This document shows, piece after piece, positions 52,540 to 62,681 of a stretch of DNA of 64,000 nt. The DNA is taken from positions 232,086,258 to 232,150,257 of the forward strand of contig NC_088201.1 in assembly GCF_037126465.1 (NCBI RefSeq). Direction: 5' to 3'. The DNA comes from Ornithodoros turicata. Lineage: Eukaryota > Arthropoda > Arachnida > Ixodida > Argasidae. The stretch's first letter is position 1. Each line of letters starts with the position of its first letter. A program made the translations under genes and the position numbers. The notes beneath the pieces were generated by a model, which was not told where the DNA came from, searched no databases, and saw only the letters and a list, made by a program, of their open reading frames with translations.

Positions 52540-54733
52540 GGGTCATTCCACGGGGAATGGTCCAAGGTTGTCAATCGACCATCACCAATATGTTTAAAAA
52601 AATAGAGTGTGTGGGGGACACTGTCAGATTAATCGTGCCGAATGTCCCGACTCGAAATATTGATTCCATGTGTTTTTAGAGCACCTCAGAGTTTGCGCCT
52701 GGCGAGAAAACCATACCACAGGTTTTCGTCCTCTTTTCGCGCGTGCTTGCTTCTATATACGAACCAATGTGATTTTTATGTCATCCGAGGATTATGCAGC
52801 ATAAGTTAAGCAGGGCATGCGAAAGAACTCTCTTCCTCGCCCTCTCAAGTCGGGCCCAAATGTCGCCCTTTTGTGCAACTTTTGTGATTTTATTCCGCGT
52901 TCCCTACTTACCTTGTTGGAAAAGTAGGTACGGCTCCCTGTTTACTAGCACATGGGGAACGCTAACAAAAATTTTCGCATGTCTGGGATATACACTTGTT
53001 CTGTGAGAACCGTTGGAAAGAGACACACATCAAAACTTTGCATTTTACAGAAGAAGATTTCGGAATGTGGCACACTACTTAAAAATCGCCAACCTACGTC
53101 ATTCGATAGCACAGTGCTTCAGCTACAACATATAAAAAATCTGGAGAATTACTTTTTGACAAAAGCGAGAAATGAATTTTTTTCTCGGCCATGGTTTGCT
53201 TGTCATTGGGCGCGGAGAAGCACCCTTCCAGGCACATTCTGCCCGGACGCGTCGTTAAGCAGAGACCCTTTAACAGGTTCGTTTTATATGCTTGGTACTA
53301 CTGTCTTTCTGGGTTTTTCGTCGGTTCGTCTTTTGCTTACACTTGTGACTTGGGAAAGCTTTCCTCTCAGAAGAAAACGCGATTCTGCCCCCAGAAATTG
53401 GTTCGAAGTGGTGAAACTTCCTTGTCCCAGGCAATGCAATGCAGCGGCTGTGTCTTTCGACAAGGATGGTCCTTTCGCTGAGCGCTTGCTGGAACTTCTA
53501 CGCAACATCACACGGCAAGGGGCCGTGCGACGGAGTAGGAGGAACTGTTAAAAGGCTCGCTGCCAAAGCCAGTCTCCAGCGGCCGCAGGAGGGGCAGATC
53601 CTAACACCAAGGGACTTGTATATGTGGGCAAAGGACGCGCTGAGCATAAATTGCCTGTGGGAAGTTGCAGCAGAAAGGACCATCCTTGCCGAAAGACACA
53701 GCCGCTGCATTGCATTGCCTGGGACAAGGACGTTTCACCACTTCGAACCAATTTCTGAGGGCATAATCGCGTTTTCTTCTGAGAGGAGAGCTTTCCCGGT
53801 ATGCAAGAGGCCTAAGAACAACAATAGCGGTGCTGAGCGTTAATTTTCAACAGGGCGTGTTTTGGGCAGGACACCTTGTGGTTTTACTTTTTGCCTCTGT
53901 TAGTGTGACGCGGAAGTATACACGTCACAGGTGTAAGCAAAAGACGAACCGCCGAAAAACCCAGGAAGACAGTAGTACCAAGCTTATAAAACGAACCTGT
54001 AAAAGGGTCTCTGCTTAACAACGCGTCAGACCAGAATGTGCCTGGAAGGGTGCTTCTCCGCGCCCAATGACAAGCTAACCATGGCCGAGAAAAAAATTCA
54101 TTTCTCGCTTTTGTCAAAAAGTAATTCTCCAGATTTTTGATATGTTGTAGCTGAAGCATTGTGCTATCGAATGACGTAGGTCGGCGATTTTTAAGTAGTG
54201 TGCCACATTCCGAAATCTTCTTCTGTAAAATGCAAAGTTTTGATGTGTGTCTCTTTCCAACGGTTCTCACAGAACAAGTGTATATCCCAGACATGCGAAA
54301 ATTTTTGTTAGCGTTCCCCATGTGCTAGTAAACAGGGAGCCGTACCTACTTTTCCAACAAGGTAAGCAGGGAACGCGAAATAAAATCACAAAAGTTGCAC
54401 AAACAGCGACATTTGGGCCCGACTTTAGAGGGCGAGGGAGAGAGTTCTTTCCCATGCCCTGCTTAACTTATGCTGCATAATCCTCGGATGACATAAAAAC
54501 CACATAGGTTCGTATATAGAAGCAAGCACACGCGAAAAGAGGACGAAAACCTGTGGTATGGTTTTCTCGCCTGGCGCAAACTCTGAGGTGCTCTAAAAAC
54601 ACATGGAATCAATATTTCGAGTTGGGACATTCGGTACGATTAATCTGACAGTGTCCCCACCATACCCTATTTTTTAAAAAAATATTGGTGATGGTCGATT
54701 GACAACCTTGGACCATTCCCCGTGGAATGACCC
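52540..54733. mobile_element. Foldback transposon with ~0.95-kb inverted arms
   Basis: The ends are GGGTCATTCCACGGGGAATGG and its inverse, flanked by AGCT at 52536-52539 and 54734-54737. The left arm is about 52540-53476 and the right arm about 53672-54733; the right arm has ~110 extra bp around 53750-53880. Both arms encode the same translated sequence (MGNANKNFRMSGIYTCSVRT...), on the plus strand at 52952-53551 and on the minus strand at 54321-53884. The superfamily is not identified. It lies in intron 1 of the STAND gene. Confidence 0.75.
53439..53843 (+). pseudogene. Transposon-associated coding fragment in the foldback centre
   Basis: The frame through the unique centre contains WNFYATSHGKGPCDGVGGTV, KRLAAKASLQRP and QILTPRDLYMWA. 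I recall the ATSHGK-x-PCDG-(I/V)-GG-T-(I/V)-KR block from a repeat-associated protein family abundant in arthropods and cnidarians, next to a DDE-type core. Only this piece remains, trapped between inverted arms. Confidence 0.45.
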
Positions 54734-56692
54734 AGCTGACATGAAACAGAAGTGACGAAACCACATGAAGAAGACGTGCAAGAAGAGAAGATGCGGCACG
54801 GTTGTTATGACAACGGCCAACATTCCTTGCGTCGCTCCGTCTGGAAACTGAACTCACCGAAGACATACGCGCGTTGCCCTCCAAGGGCTTTCGGCTGTCA
54901 ATCACAGGGGCGCATGGAAACGCAATAGTGCAGAGAGGCCGAAGTAAGAAAAAAAAAATAAAAGCTGGGTTCATCTTAAAGACATCTTTACCCTGGGGTC
55001 ACACGGGGTGCACACAGGATGCACAAGATCATGAAGGAAGTATGATATAAACATCGAACTTTCAGCAACTCTCACAGAAAGGATTTCGCATGGGAAGCAC
55101 AAATTTCCTGAGAAAACAAGTTTCTAAGAGTACGTGCAGCGGCGACGAATCAGCCCATGCTCCCGGCATGCGGTGCCGTCAGGTTCTGTCGGCGCTTTTT
55201 ATTGGGTGCCGAATAATCGTCTGCTAGCAAAATCGACCTGTCAACACATGGGACAGACGGGGAAGAAATGCAACTGTAAAACAAATGAAGAGGCCGCGCG
55301 CCTCATTATTCGCCGGATGATGTGACGTCACGGAGTGACAGCTGACGGAGAGGGGCACTTCTCAAATGCGAGAATGAAAACTGTCTTGTTCGCCACGATC
55401 GCATACTGTTACACATTTTCTGTGAATCATGTCTCAGGGGTATTACTCCTAATTTCTACTACCCCATATTTTCTACTATATGACATATTTTTGCTAAAGT
55501 TGTTCCACATTGCCTTAACAAAATCCATTACAATCCTGGACTGCCACACTTCATTCATTCTACCTTCGGTTGGATATATATCCGTAGTGCGGTTCTGATA
55601 GGGAGATCTTCTGTGCTAATAACTCGGGGTTCCTGTGTCAAGAGGGAACTGTGATTGCAAAACAGGGCATAATTCGCCCGACTTAAGAGTCTATAGAGGA
55701 GGCTGTGTCCCTCGACATGAGCCCCGACCCGCGGTGATACGACGATCAGGGAGAGGCAATGTTAGTCGTCTGTCTCCATGGCCGCGCCGGTGGAGCTGAA
55801 GCGGATGCTTCAGGCGCATGGCCATTGTCATCGGCCCGCTACAGTGTTCTACTTCCACAGACATGGAGAACTGAGAAAGAAGAACCACGGGGGGTCTACT
55901 CACGAGTAGGAGAGCAAAAGCGACGCGCACCGCTGGCCGTGTTCACGACACGGCATAGCACGCGCTGCGGGAGACGATGAATGAGCTGGGCGGAAGTGGC
56001 GAGATGAGGTTTCCTGTAAATGAGTGGTGAAGTCGTCGGGCGCTGTGGCCTGGGGTGCTGCAACCGGCACGGGAGCGAGAGCTCACAGGGTCGATCCCAG
56101 GAACAGTCGGGCCGAGACGCGAGCTGAAGCGTGCCGTGGCGTCGGTTGCCACGACTGCCGGAACTGGCAGGAAACACGTTGCTCTGACGTCGCGGCCGGC
56201 AGCGGATGACCGACGAGGTTCGGGACGCGCGATGAAGCGGTGAGTCATCAGTGGATCTCTGACCGTGGATGGGTTGGTGAGAGCACTCGGGTCATTACAT
56301 GGTCGGTCTGATCCGTAGCGGCTACTACCTAGCAGATACTATCATCATCGCCAGCCTGGACTCATGTAGAGGAACTCCACCTCCTCTTCAAGTTATTTAA
56401 ACTTCTCCAAATCTCAGCAGAACACTCAAGGTATTTGGCTACCATACCAGGGGAGGACATGACTGAGCAACTTCTGTGTGCAACCTACAAGGTTTCCGAC
56501 CCGCGGCCTCGCTCGCTCCGCGAGCTGTCACACCTGAACAACGTCAACACAGCTTCTTATAAGCTTCTTATAAGCTGTTCTTCTTAACTTTTGCAACTTA
56601 TGTTCTTCTATTCACGGCAGAAGAACATTACACTTAACTTCTTAGCTCTTACATAACGAACCAAGCACGCCAGCGCTCAAAGTTTGGCTCAC
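54734..56692. other. Intron 1 of the STAND gene, distal part, with a GC-rich block
   Basis: 55720-56260 is markedly richer in CG (GCCGCGCC, CGCGGCCGGC) than its surroundings and has open frames on both strands with no domain. It may be a retroelement leader or a CpG-rich insertion. Elsewhere nothing is supported. Confidence 0.4.
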
Positions 56693-56789
56693 CTATCTCG
56701 ATGAATTTGTCGTAGTACTCGAGGAGGTCCGCCTGTTCAAGGAGTTTGTGAAGCTCCCGCTCTGATTTCTTTTGAGGAATGGACGCCAT
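56693..56789 (-). CDS. STAND protein exon 1: start codon and first half of the SAM domain
   Basis: The ATG at 56789 (context GGCGATGGC) opens 32 codons plus one base: MASIPQKKSERELHKLLEQ, then ADLLEYYDKFIEI, helices 1-2 of a SAM domain. The donor is ATAG|GTGAGC at 56693/56692. A good acceptor (CATTTACCTTGCAG) ends at 56795, so the 5' UTR has a further exon upstream that was not identified. Joining to exon 2 yields ...FIEIGADNV, the usual SAM helix junction, which strongly supports the gene model. Confidence 0.78.
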
Positions 56790-56884
56790 CGCCACTGCAA
56801 GGTAAATGAAATTTCAGAGCATATTCGTCGTAGAGGAAAAATAGTAGAGGCCAACAGGGTAAAATAATACACAGTCCAGCTTGC

Positions 56885-57225
56885 TGAAATGTCGTCAAGA
56901 AAAATAATAGCGAAAAAATGAAGCACGAAGTCAGGGTAACTGTTTAATACGTGAGCTTTCGGGCAGAGCCTGCCCTTCTTCAGACAAAAGCAGCAGTTAG
57001 AACAGTGCTTATGTAACGTGTGGGATCCATGAGAGAAGGAACCAAAGATTAAGAGAGAAATCGATCCCACACCTTATATAACCGATCCCGTACCTCATAT
57101 AATCAATGATTGAATTGCTTCTTTTGTCTGATGAAAGACAGGCTGTGCCCGGAAGCCCACGTATTAAACAGTTACTCTGACTTCGTGCTTGATTATTTCG
57201 TTATCATTTTTCTTGAGGAAAAGTA
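56885..57225. repeat. Inverted pair of Penelope LTR-like fragments
   Basis: 56925-56998 (GCACGAAGTCAGGGTAACTG, then CAGACAAAAGCAGC) recurs inverted at 57115-57206 with about 85-90 percent identity by eye. The GCCCTTCTTCAGAC-type motif is typical of Penelope pseudo-LTR ends; similar text occurs at 47250-47290 and 63925-63960. Confidence 0.5.
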
Positions 57226-58440
57226 GTAATCGAAGTAGGCGGTGACGTCAGCTAACATTTGTGTTACGGGTATTCACAACAGTCAGCAGCAGTGCTAACA
57301 TGGTGGTGTGACTCAGCAAGAACATGCTTCTCCAGCGAAAGACGTAGTTCGTAACTCCATCCTTACCAACTGTCCTTATCTTCGCTCGGCTTGCTTATAT
57401 TGGTTAGTCCAATGGTAACATGTCAATAGCGGTCAATACCGAGTCATCGAACTTTTTTTTTTGCAACGAGACATACAGTGTGCTACGACCTTTGCCTACG
57501 TTTCTTTACATTTCTTGCTAGTCCATCGGTATTTGTTCTGTGCCGGTTGCCTGATAATTATTCGCATAGAAGCAAGGATCTCAGGACGGTCTCCGAGGAT
57601 ATTTTACACTCACTTGCGTCCATCCCGAAGTCACGCTGTCACCGCCACGCAACTCGTGATAACAAATTTCTGTCACCGTGACAACGCTCTTTAGAGCCAC
57701 ACGTTGTTATCGCATGATATCTTTAAGAGCTGCTCACACTGATCTCTATGTATAAAGGCTGGATCGCGTATGGGAGAGGGGCTCGTGGGAGAGAGGTACG
57801 CATTCGGGCCGCCATGTTGGTGGGCCCTAAAACGCCGTGTGTGCCCATTGGAAACAATGGGAGGCAACAGAGATTGTGAGTATTTATTGCGCTACAGGCG
57901 CTGATCATTGTTTGTCGTCACGCGATTTTGTAAGGTGCCAGTATACTGATGTACCCTAACAGTGTTTTGCAGGTGCCCTGCTTTTCGATTCTTAATAACG
58001 TTATGTTTTGCATTCCGAAACTAGACTGTCACTGCAGTGCAGCACTGGGAATTGTACTGCAGCACGTTTCCCAGCCAATATTTCAATCAGAAACGATGTG
58101 AGGTTAACAACAACCATGTATATAATATCCTGTGCTGCGTTCTGGACAAATATTTTTCCGTCACGAACGGTCCGGGAAAAGATACTCATATACTCGCATG
58201 ACAGAAAGATATCGTTCTGTATAGACTCTCAGCCGTTGTTTTAGCCGTGTATGCGTTTAGTATGATTTATATCAAGCATCGCCGCAGAAAGAGTCTTTTA
58301 GTGAACGACATGGGTGCCATGCCTCGCACATATGGACACACCGTCAAGCAGCTCAAATAATTACTTCACGCCACTCGTTCGCGCTCGTTAGAACAGTTAG
58401 TCAGGTTGTGATGTAAGCTTAATCAATTAACTTACTTAGG
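57226..58440. other. No supported gene
   Basis: Mixed sequence; 57760-57880 is locally GC-rich with GGGCCGCCATGTTGG. No convincing domain or splice-bounded exon. Confidence 0.4.
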
Positions 58441-58452
58441 AAGTGGTGACAC

Positions 58453-58630
58453 CTGCTTGAGACACAGGACTTATCTCTTTTTGAAGTACAGCCCTTCTAT
58501 GTTTGTTTGTTGCTTCCTTCATTTGTTCTGCGTATTTGCAGGCGCGGTTGTGCCAAACTGAATGTCCATCCAGCACTGGCTTTGTCATGTTTGTTATGTG
58601 AAGCACGTTACAAAAAATGCAGCTCCACAT
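58453..58630 (-). CDS. Candidate exon of a cysteine-containing host protein
   Basis: Minus strand, between acceptor GATTGGTGTTTCAG and donor AAGCAG|GTGTCA. One frame gives CIFCNVLHITNM, then GHSVWHNRACKYAEQMKEA, with a C-x2-C and later H-x3-C arrangement that could bind zinc. Just upstream (58640-58790, minus) another open frame has ENCANCGKCHRR and WCFRCG. The two may be neighbouring exons of one gene, perhaps that starting at 60651. The family is not recognised. Confidence 0.35.
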
Positions 58631-58799
58631 CTGAAACACCAATCAGTATCATCGTCATCTAAAAGGGGCACCGTTGTGAGACCAGACACGCTTTCTGGAG
58701 ATCTTCTATGGCACTTTCCGCAGTTTGCACAATTTTCTTCAGCATCGAAGTCTCTCATAGGAACCACTTTCATTAATGACTCCCATCTTACCCTTTGAT

Positions 58800-60582
58800 G
58801 TGCAGGGGCCCTCTTGCACTACACACGTATGGTCTGCAAATTGCAACAGAACGATTTGGAGCTTGAAACAGTTGTGCTTTTGTCATTTTGGACCTCGTAT
58901 ATCCTGTCTGTGAAGCGTAAACAAAAAAGTCTAACACGATATGCTTTTGTAAAGAAGATCACTGATGATGAGTAAAGAGAGTATACATTTTTCAAGTTCC
59001 ACATTTATTTCTTGCACTTATGCATTTCAGGATACAATGAACGTGCAGGGAGGTCGCAAAAGACTACATTTATTGTTTTGTGACCTTCCTACAATGACAA
59101 TATATATTTTAGGGATGACAATGGACAGGTACACTCTCTAAATTTGTAGCACTCAATTTTAGGTTGGAATGAGCAAAGAATAGCAACTTCCCTCCTGATA
59201 TTTTCTCATATATGCTGAATTTTAAATTTAATGTGATCAACGGTAGATGTAAACAACATCAGTACCAGAGAAATGCATCCTCAATAAATAAATTTCTTCT
59301 TATAGCATATATGTGCATGCCTATTAACTGAAACGATTATCACAGTTCCCTGACATGTTTTAATTTCTGAGAGTGTACTGTAGAGGCTGCTTAGATCTAC
59401 AACAGTTCACACAAGGTATTATATACTGTGAATGCCTTTAAAAATCCCATGTGACACATATGCTTTTACTTTCTGGAGGTGCTGTGGTAGTCAAAGTTTG
59501 CGGGCATTACGCAGGTTCTGCACCCATTTCTTGAGTATGTCGAGGCAGCTGTGAAGTAACCTGTATTGATGATTATTCCAATTTTTATGGTGCATCGACA
59601 ACAAAGGCAATATAATACATCAGAACATTGGTTTGGGTGCAACCAGTTAAAAATGAATGTTGTTTAATAAATGCATTGGACAAATGTTAAAACATCAGTT
59701 TAAAACATGGCTTACAATCCCTGTATCTTCTAAAAATTGAAAATATTAAAACCTATTCTAAAAAGAATATGGGGAACTCTTCTAAAAATAATTATAATTA
59801 TTATATTGCTGGGTGAAGGAGCCTAAGGCGTGTTTCTGATGTCAACATGTATGAAAATGTTCAAATTTGAGAGAGGCTAACCACAGTGCGTGCACTGAGG
59901 TGGTTCCTTCCTGTAAAGTAGAAACCAGTGGATGAGGAACTTGATACTTATCTGTACACCCAGTCGTATCACACTGCACAGATTATTCACTGGGTAGTCC
60001 ACATGACGAAACCTGTATTGACGAGACACCACTTTTGCCTTAAAAACTGCTACAAATAGCACGGCACGCTACAAATTATTATTATCGTAACAAGCTGACG
60101 GTACAGGTGAGACACAAGGCGTTATCCAAGTCGCGCCACACCACCGTCACGTAGCATTCTGTGTCACAAATCGAACCAAGGCACAAAACAATACCAATAC
60201 ATGAAAAAAGGTGACAATCTTGGTCTAGTTACGACGTAATACCGAACTTGTGCGCGAAGGTAATTCAAAGAAATGAATGTGCACTCGCTTCCGTAGAGAA
60301 CACCGTGTACCATGCTAGCAATGCATGCAAAAAAAGCGCTCGAGTGCTCGCACATATATTGATGACAACACTACCTGTGTAGTGTAACATGTTCTTTCAA
60401 GCATATTATGCACTCAAACAGTATTTGCCACCAGGTAACATGCAAGTGTGCTCGATTGAACCTCGGAAGAGCGATCAAACAACCTGCATCCAGTGCTCGT
60501 TTTGAACAAAAAAACACTTCATAATGGTCAACTAAATATACAGAATGGACGCCTATTTATTCCTTGATAAAGAATTACTCAC
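58800..60582. other. A/T-rich stretch without supported gene
   Basis: No long frame, no recognised repeat boundary. If exons at 60583-60651 and 58453-58630 belong to one minus-strand gene, this would be its intron. Confidence 0.4.
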
Positions 60583-60651
60583 CTGTAGAAATTTAGGCCC
60601 TGTATCCTTGCCAGTACGGTTGGTACGACAGTAATTGCAAGAAGTTGCCAT
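60583..60651 (-). CDS. Candidate first coding exon of a host gene (23 codons)
   Basis: The ATG at 60651 opens MATSCNYCRTNRTGKDTGP, ending in LQ, and stops exactly in phase at a consensus donor CAG|GTGAGT. C-x2-C suggests the start of a zinc-binding module. Upstream lie a YY1-like motif (AAGATGGCGGC at 60681) and an RFX X-box, so a real promoter is plausible. Downstream exons are uncertain. Confidence 0.45.
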
Positions 60652-60680
60652 GATCGCTGCGGCGACTGTTGTGGGTACAG

Positions 60681-60870
60681 TAAGATGGCGGCCGGTTTCC
60701 TCACGCTCGCGCTCCCCATCCGCGATCCAGCCTTTTACAATCGAGATCAGTGGCTGCTCAGTTGCCCCGGGAGCGTAATTCGAAAACTCTACCTTGTACA
60801 ACAAATTACGCTGTGTCTAGCTTTACAGGGTGATAGGTGATCGTCTGGCGACCTGCGTTACCATGGCAAC
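60681..60870. promoter_or_regulatory. Probable divergent promoter with YY1-like site and RFX X-box
   Basis: AAGATGGCGGCCGG at 60681-60694 matches the YY1 core promoter motif. GTTACCATGGCAAC at 60857-60870 is a perfect palindromic X-box for RFX factors. A minus-strand exon begins at 60651, and an ATG inside the X-box (60863, plus) opens a 49-nt segment ending at a GTAGGA donor. Together these suggest a short bidirectional promoter. Confidence 0.45.
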
Positions 60871-61090
60871 AACGAGATGCTCCTCCATTCTGAGCGGTTT
60901 GAAATATCGCGGTAGGAAAAGAAGGCAGATAGCTTTTTCATGTGAAATCTTGTCAGCTTATCCTTTCGAGACGTTTGATTCCTCTGAGTACCACGTGTTT
61001 GTAATTCCACGGCTCCGGCTTACTGTGATGAACTGTGAGCATTAACTCTGTGGCATTGTGTATATCCCTTTCGAAACGAATTGGTTTTAG

Positions 61091-61146
61091 AAAATGTTCT
61101 TCGCTGAATGGTCATTCACCGAATGACCATCAGCGAAGAACATTTT
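61091..61146. repeat. Near-perfect 26-bp hairpin
   Basis: AAAATGTTCTTCGCTGA...GGTCATTC, a 3-nt loop, then the inverse with one missing base. It could be the two ends of a tiny palindromic insertion. No gene context. Confidence 0.7.
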
Positions 61147-61592
61147 GCGAAACTCGTTCATGCAAAGAAACAGCTAAGACGTCCCATCATGCAACGTTGT
61201 GTGTTGTGCGAAAACCTGCATCGTGAAAATGGCGTATCCTGCTGATCCACCACTTCGGGCGTAGAGCTTCGGAACCGTTATGGTCTCATTATTTTGTGTA
61301 TTTTTTTGTCTCATTTCAATAGTCGAGTGCTATCTATACGAAACTGAACATGTTCACCGACTACAGACTAAATTCGTAGACTTAACTGTACCTCAGATAT
61401 ATTTGACAACTAGTTGCTGGTGCAAGAGTGAAACTTACGTCGGCGCTACCTATGACGGTCCATAGATGACGAACATTTTTGCTGCACGACCGTGAACTGT
61501 AAATTAAAACTGTCGCATAGGTACCCTTTGTGCGACATGAAATCGTTGATGACTTCATCGGTGAACTCATTTTCATTTCAGGAGGAAACGTG

Positions 61593-61731
61593 TCCATGAC
61601 AGGCAAGCCTGAGCGATGGGCAAGACACGTAAACAAACACAAACACGAGGACTCAAAACCAGCAAGACGTTTCAGCTCTCGTGTTTGTGTTTGTTTACAT
61701 GTCTTGCCCATCGCTCAGGATTGCCTATCAT
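61593..61731. repeat. Long hairpin, ~53-bp stem
   Basis: 61593-61651 (GACAGGCAAGCCTGAGCGAT, then GGGCAAGACACGTAAACAAA) is repeated inverted at 61677-61731 with a few mismatches around a ~25-nt loop. It could be a palindromic MITE or a hairpin RNA source. Confidence 0.65.
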
Positions 61732-61865
61732 GGAATTTATCCACCAGCTAGCCTGCATTTACGCCATTCTGTCGAGGAAACGTGTCCTTTGTATCGTAAT
61801 TCAGTTCTCCTGCCCATCGCCTTCTCTTTTCTTATGCATGGACCTTGTATTTACGATATAGTGAT

Positions 61866-62673
61866 TACAGCCCTGCACGGGCCGACTTTTCCCGGCCCGG
61901 GCGCATCGAAAAATGGCCCAGCCCGACCCGGGCCCGGACCTTCATATTTTTATGCGACCCGACCCGACCCGGCCCGGTGACCCAGTGACTAGAGCCCGGC
62001 CCGGCCCGGATTCTAACCAAATAGTGCCCGGCCCGGCCCGGTGACCCGGCGAGTAGATCCCGGCATAGTATTCCCAGCCGCGACGTACGCGTTTCTGGCG
62101 ATTATCAAACAAATTTATCAGTAAATTTATAAGGAGAGAAGACAAACATACAAGTGATGGCGGTTTAGCACCATAACCGCGCAAGACCAAATTAAATCCA
62201 GAACGTACGCGGGCATGGGCGTTATCATTACACTGTCAAGATTTTGCGGAGGTAGAGGATGATGTCGACAAACTCCTTCTCCCAGTCCATACCCCTCTCA
62301 CCAAGCTTTGCCAAGTGCTTGTGAAATACGTGAGGAGTGAGGAGCAATGTAAAGTGGCTTTCAGAATGTTCTAGAGGGTCAAATCATATGCCTAACGCAG
62401 TGTCCCTTGCTTGTCTTTGCAAAATATGCACAGGAATGACGCAAGCGCATGATGATATGAACTAATGCACCTCCATTGAGTGGAATTAGCTGCGTGGCCC
62501 GTGCCGGGCCTGACTCTCGGAAACATATTTCTCGGCACCGGCCCGGCCCGGCCCGCGGTGCTAGCGTATTTTGTGAGCCCGGGCTCGGCCCGGCCCGGAG
62601 CACACAACCAATAAAAAGCCCGGCTCGGCCCGCGGGCCGGGTCGGGGGCCCGGGCCCGGGGTGCAGGGCTTTA
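61866..62673. mobile_element. GC-rich hAT-type MITE, 808 bp
   Basis: The ends are TACAGCCCTGCA and inward TAAAGCCCTGCA, flanked by the exact 8-bp duplication ATAGTGAT at 61858-61865 and 62674-62681. The sub-terminal regions are runs of CCCGGCCCGGCCCG and the centre is A/T-rich and non-coding. The ends and 8-bp TSD fit hAT. Confidence 0.8.
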
Positions 62674-62681
62674 ATAGTGAT

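Noticed and set aside
55720..56260. CpG island promoter of the STAND gene
   Set aside because: It lies inside intron 1, downstream of the coding start at 56789, and shows no start-site motif.
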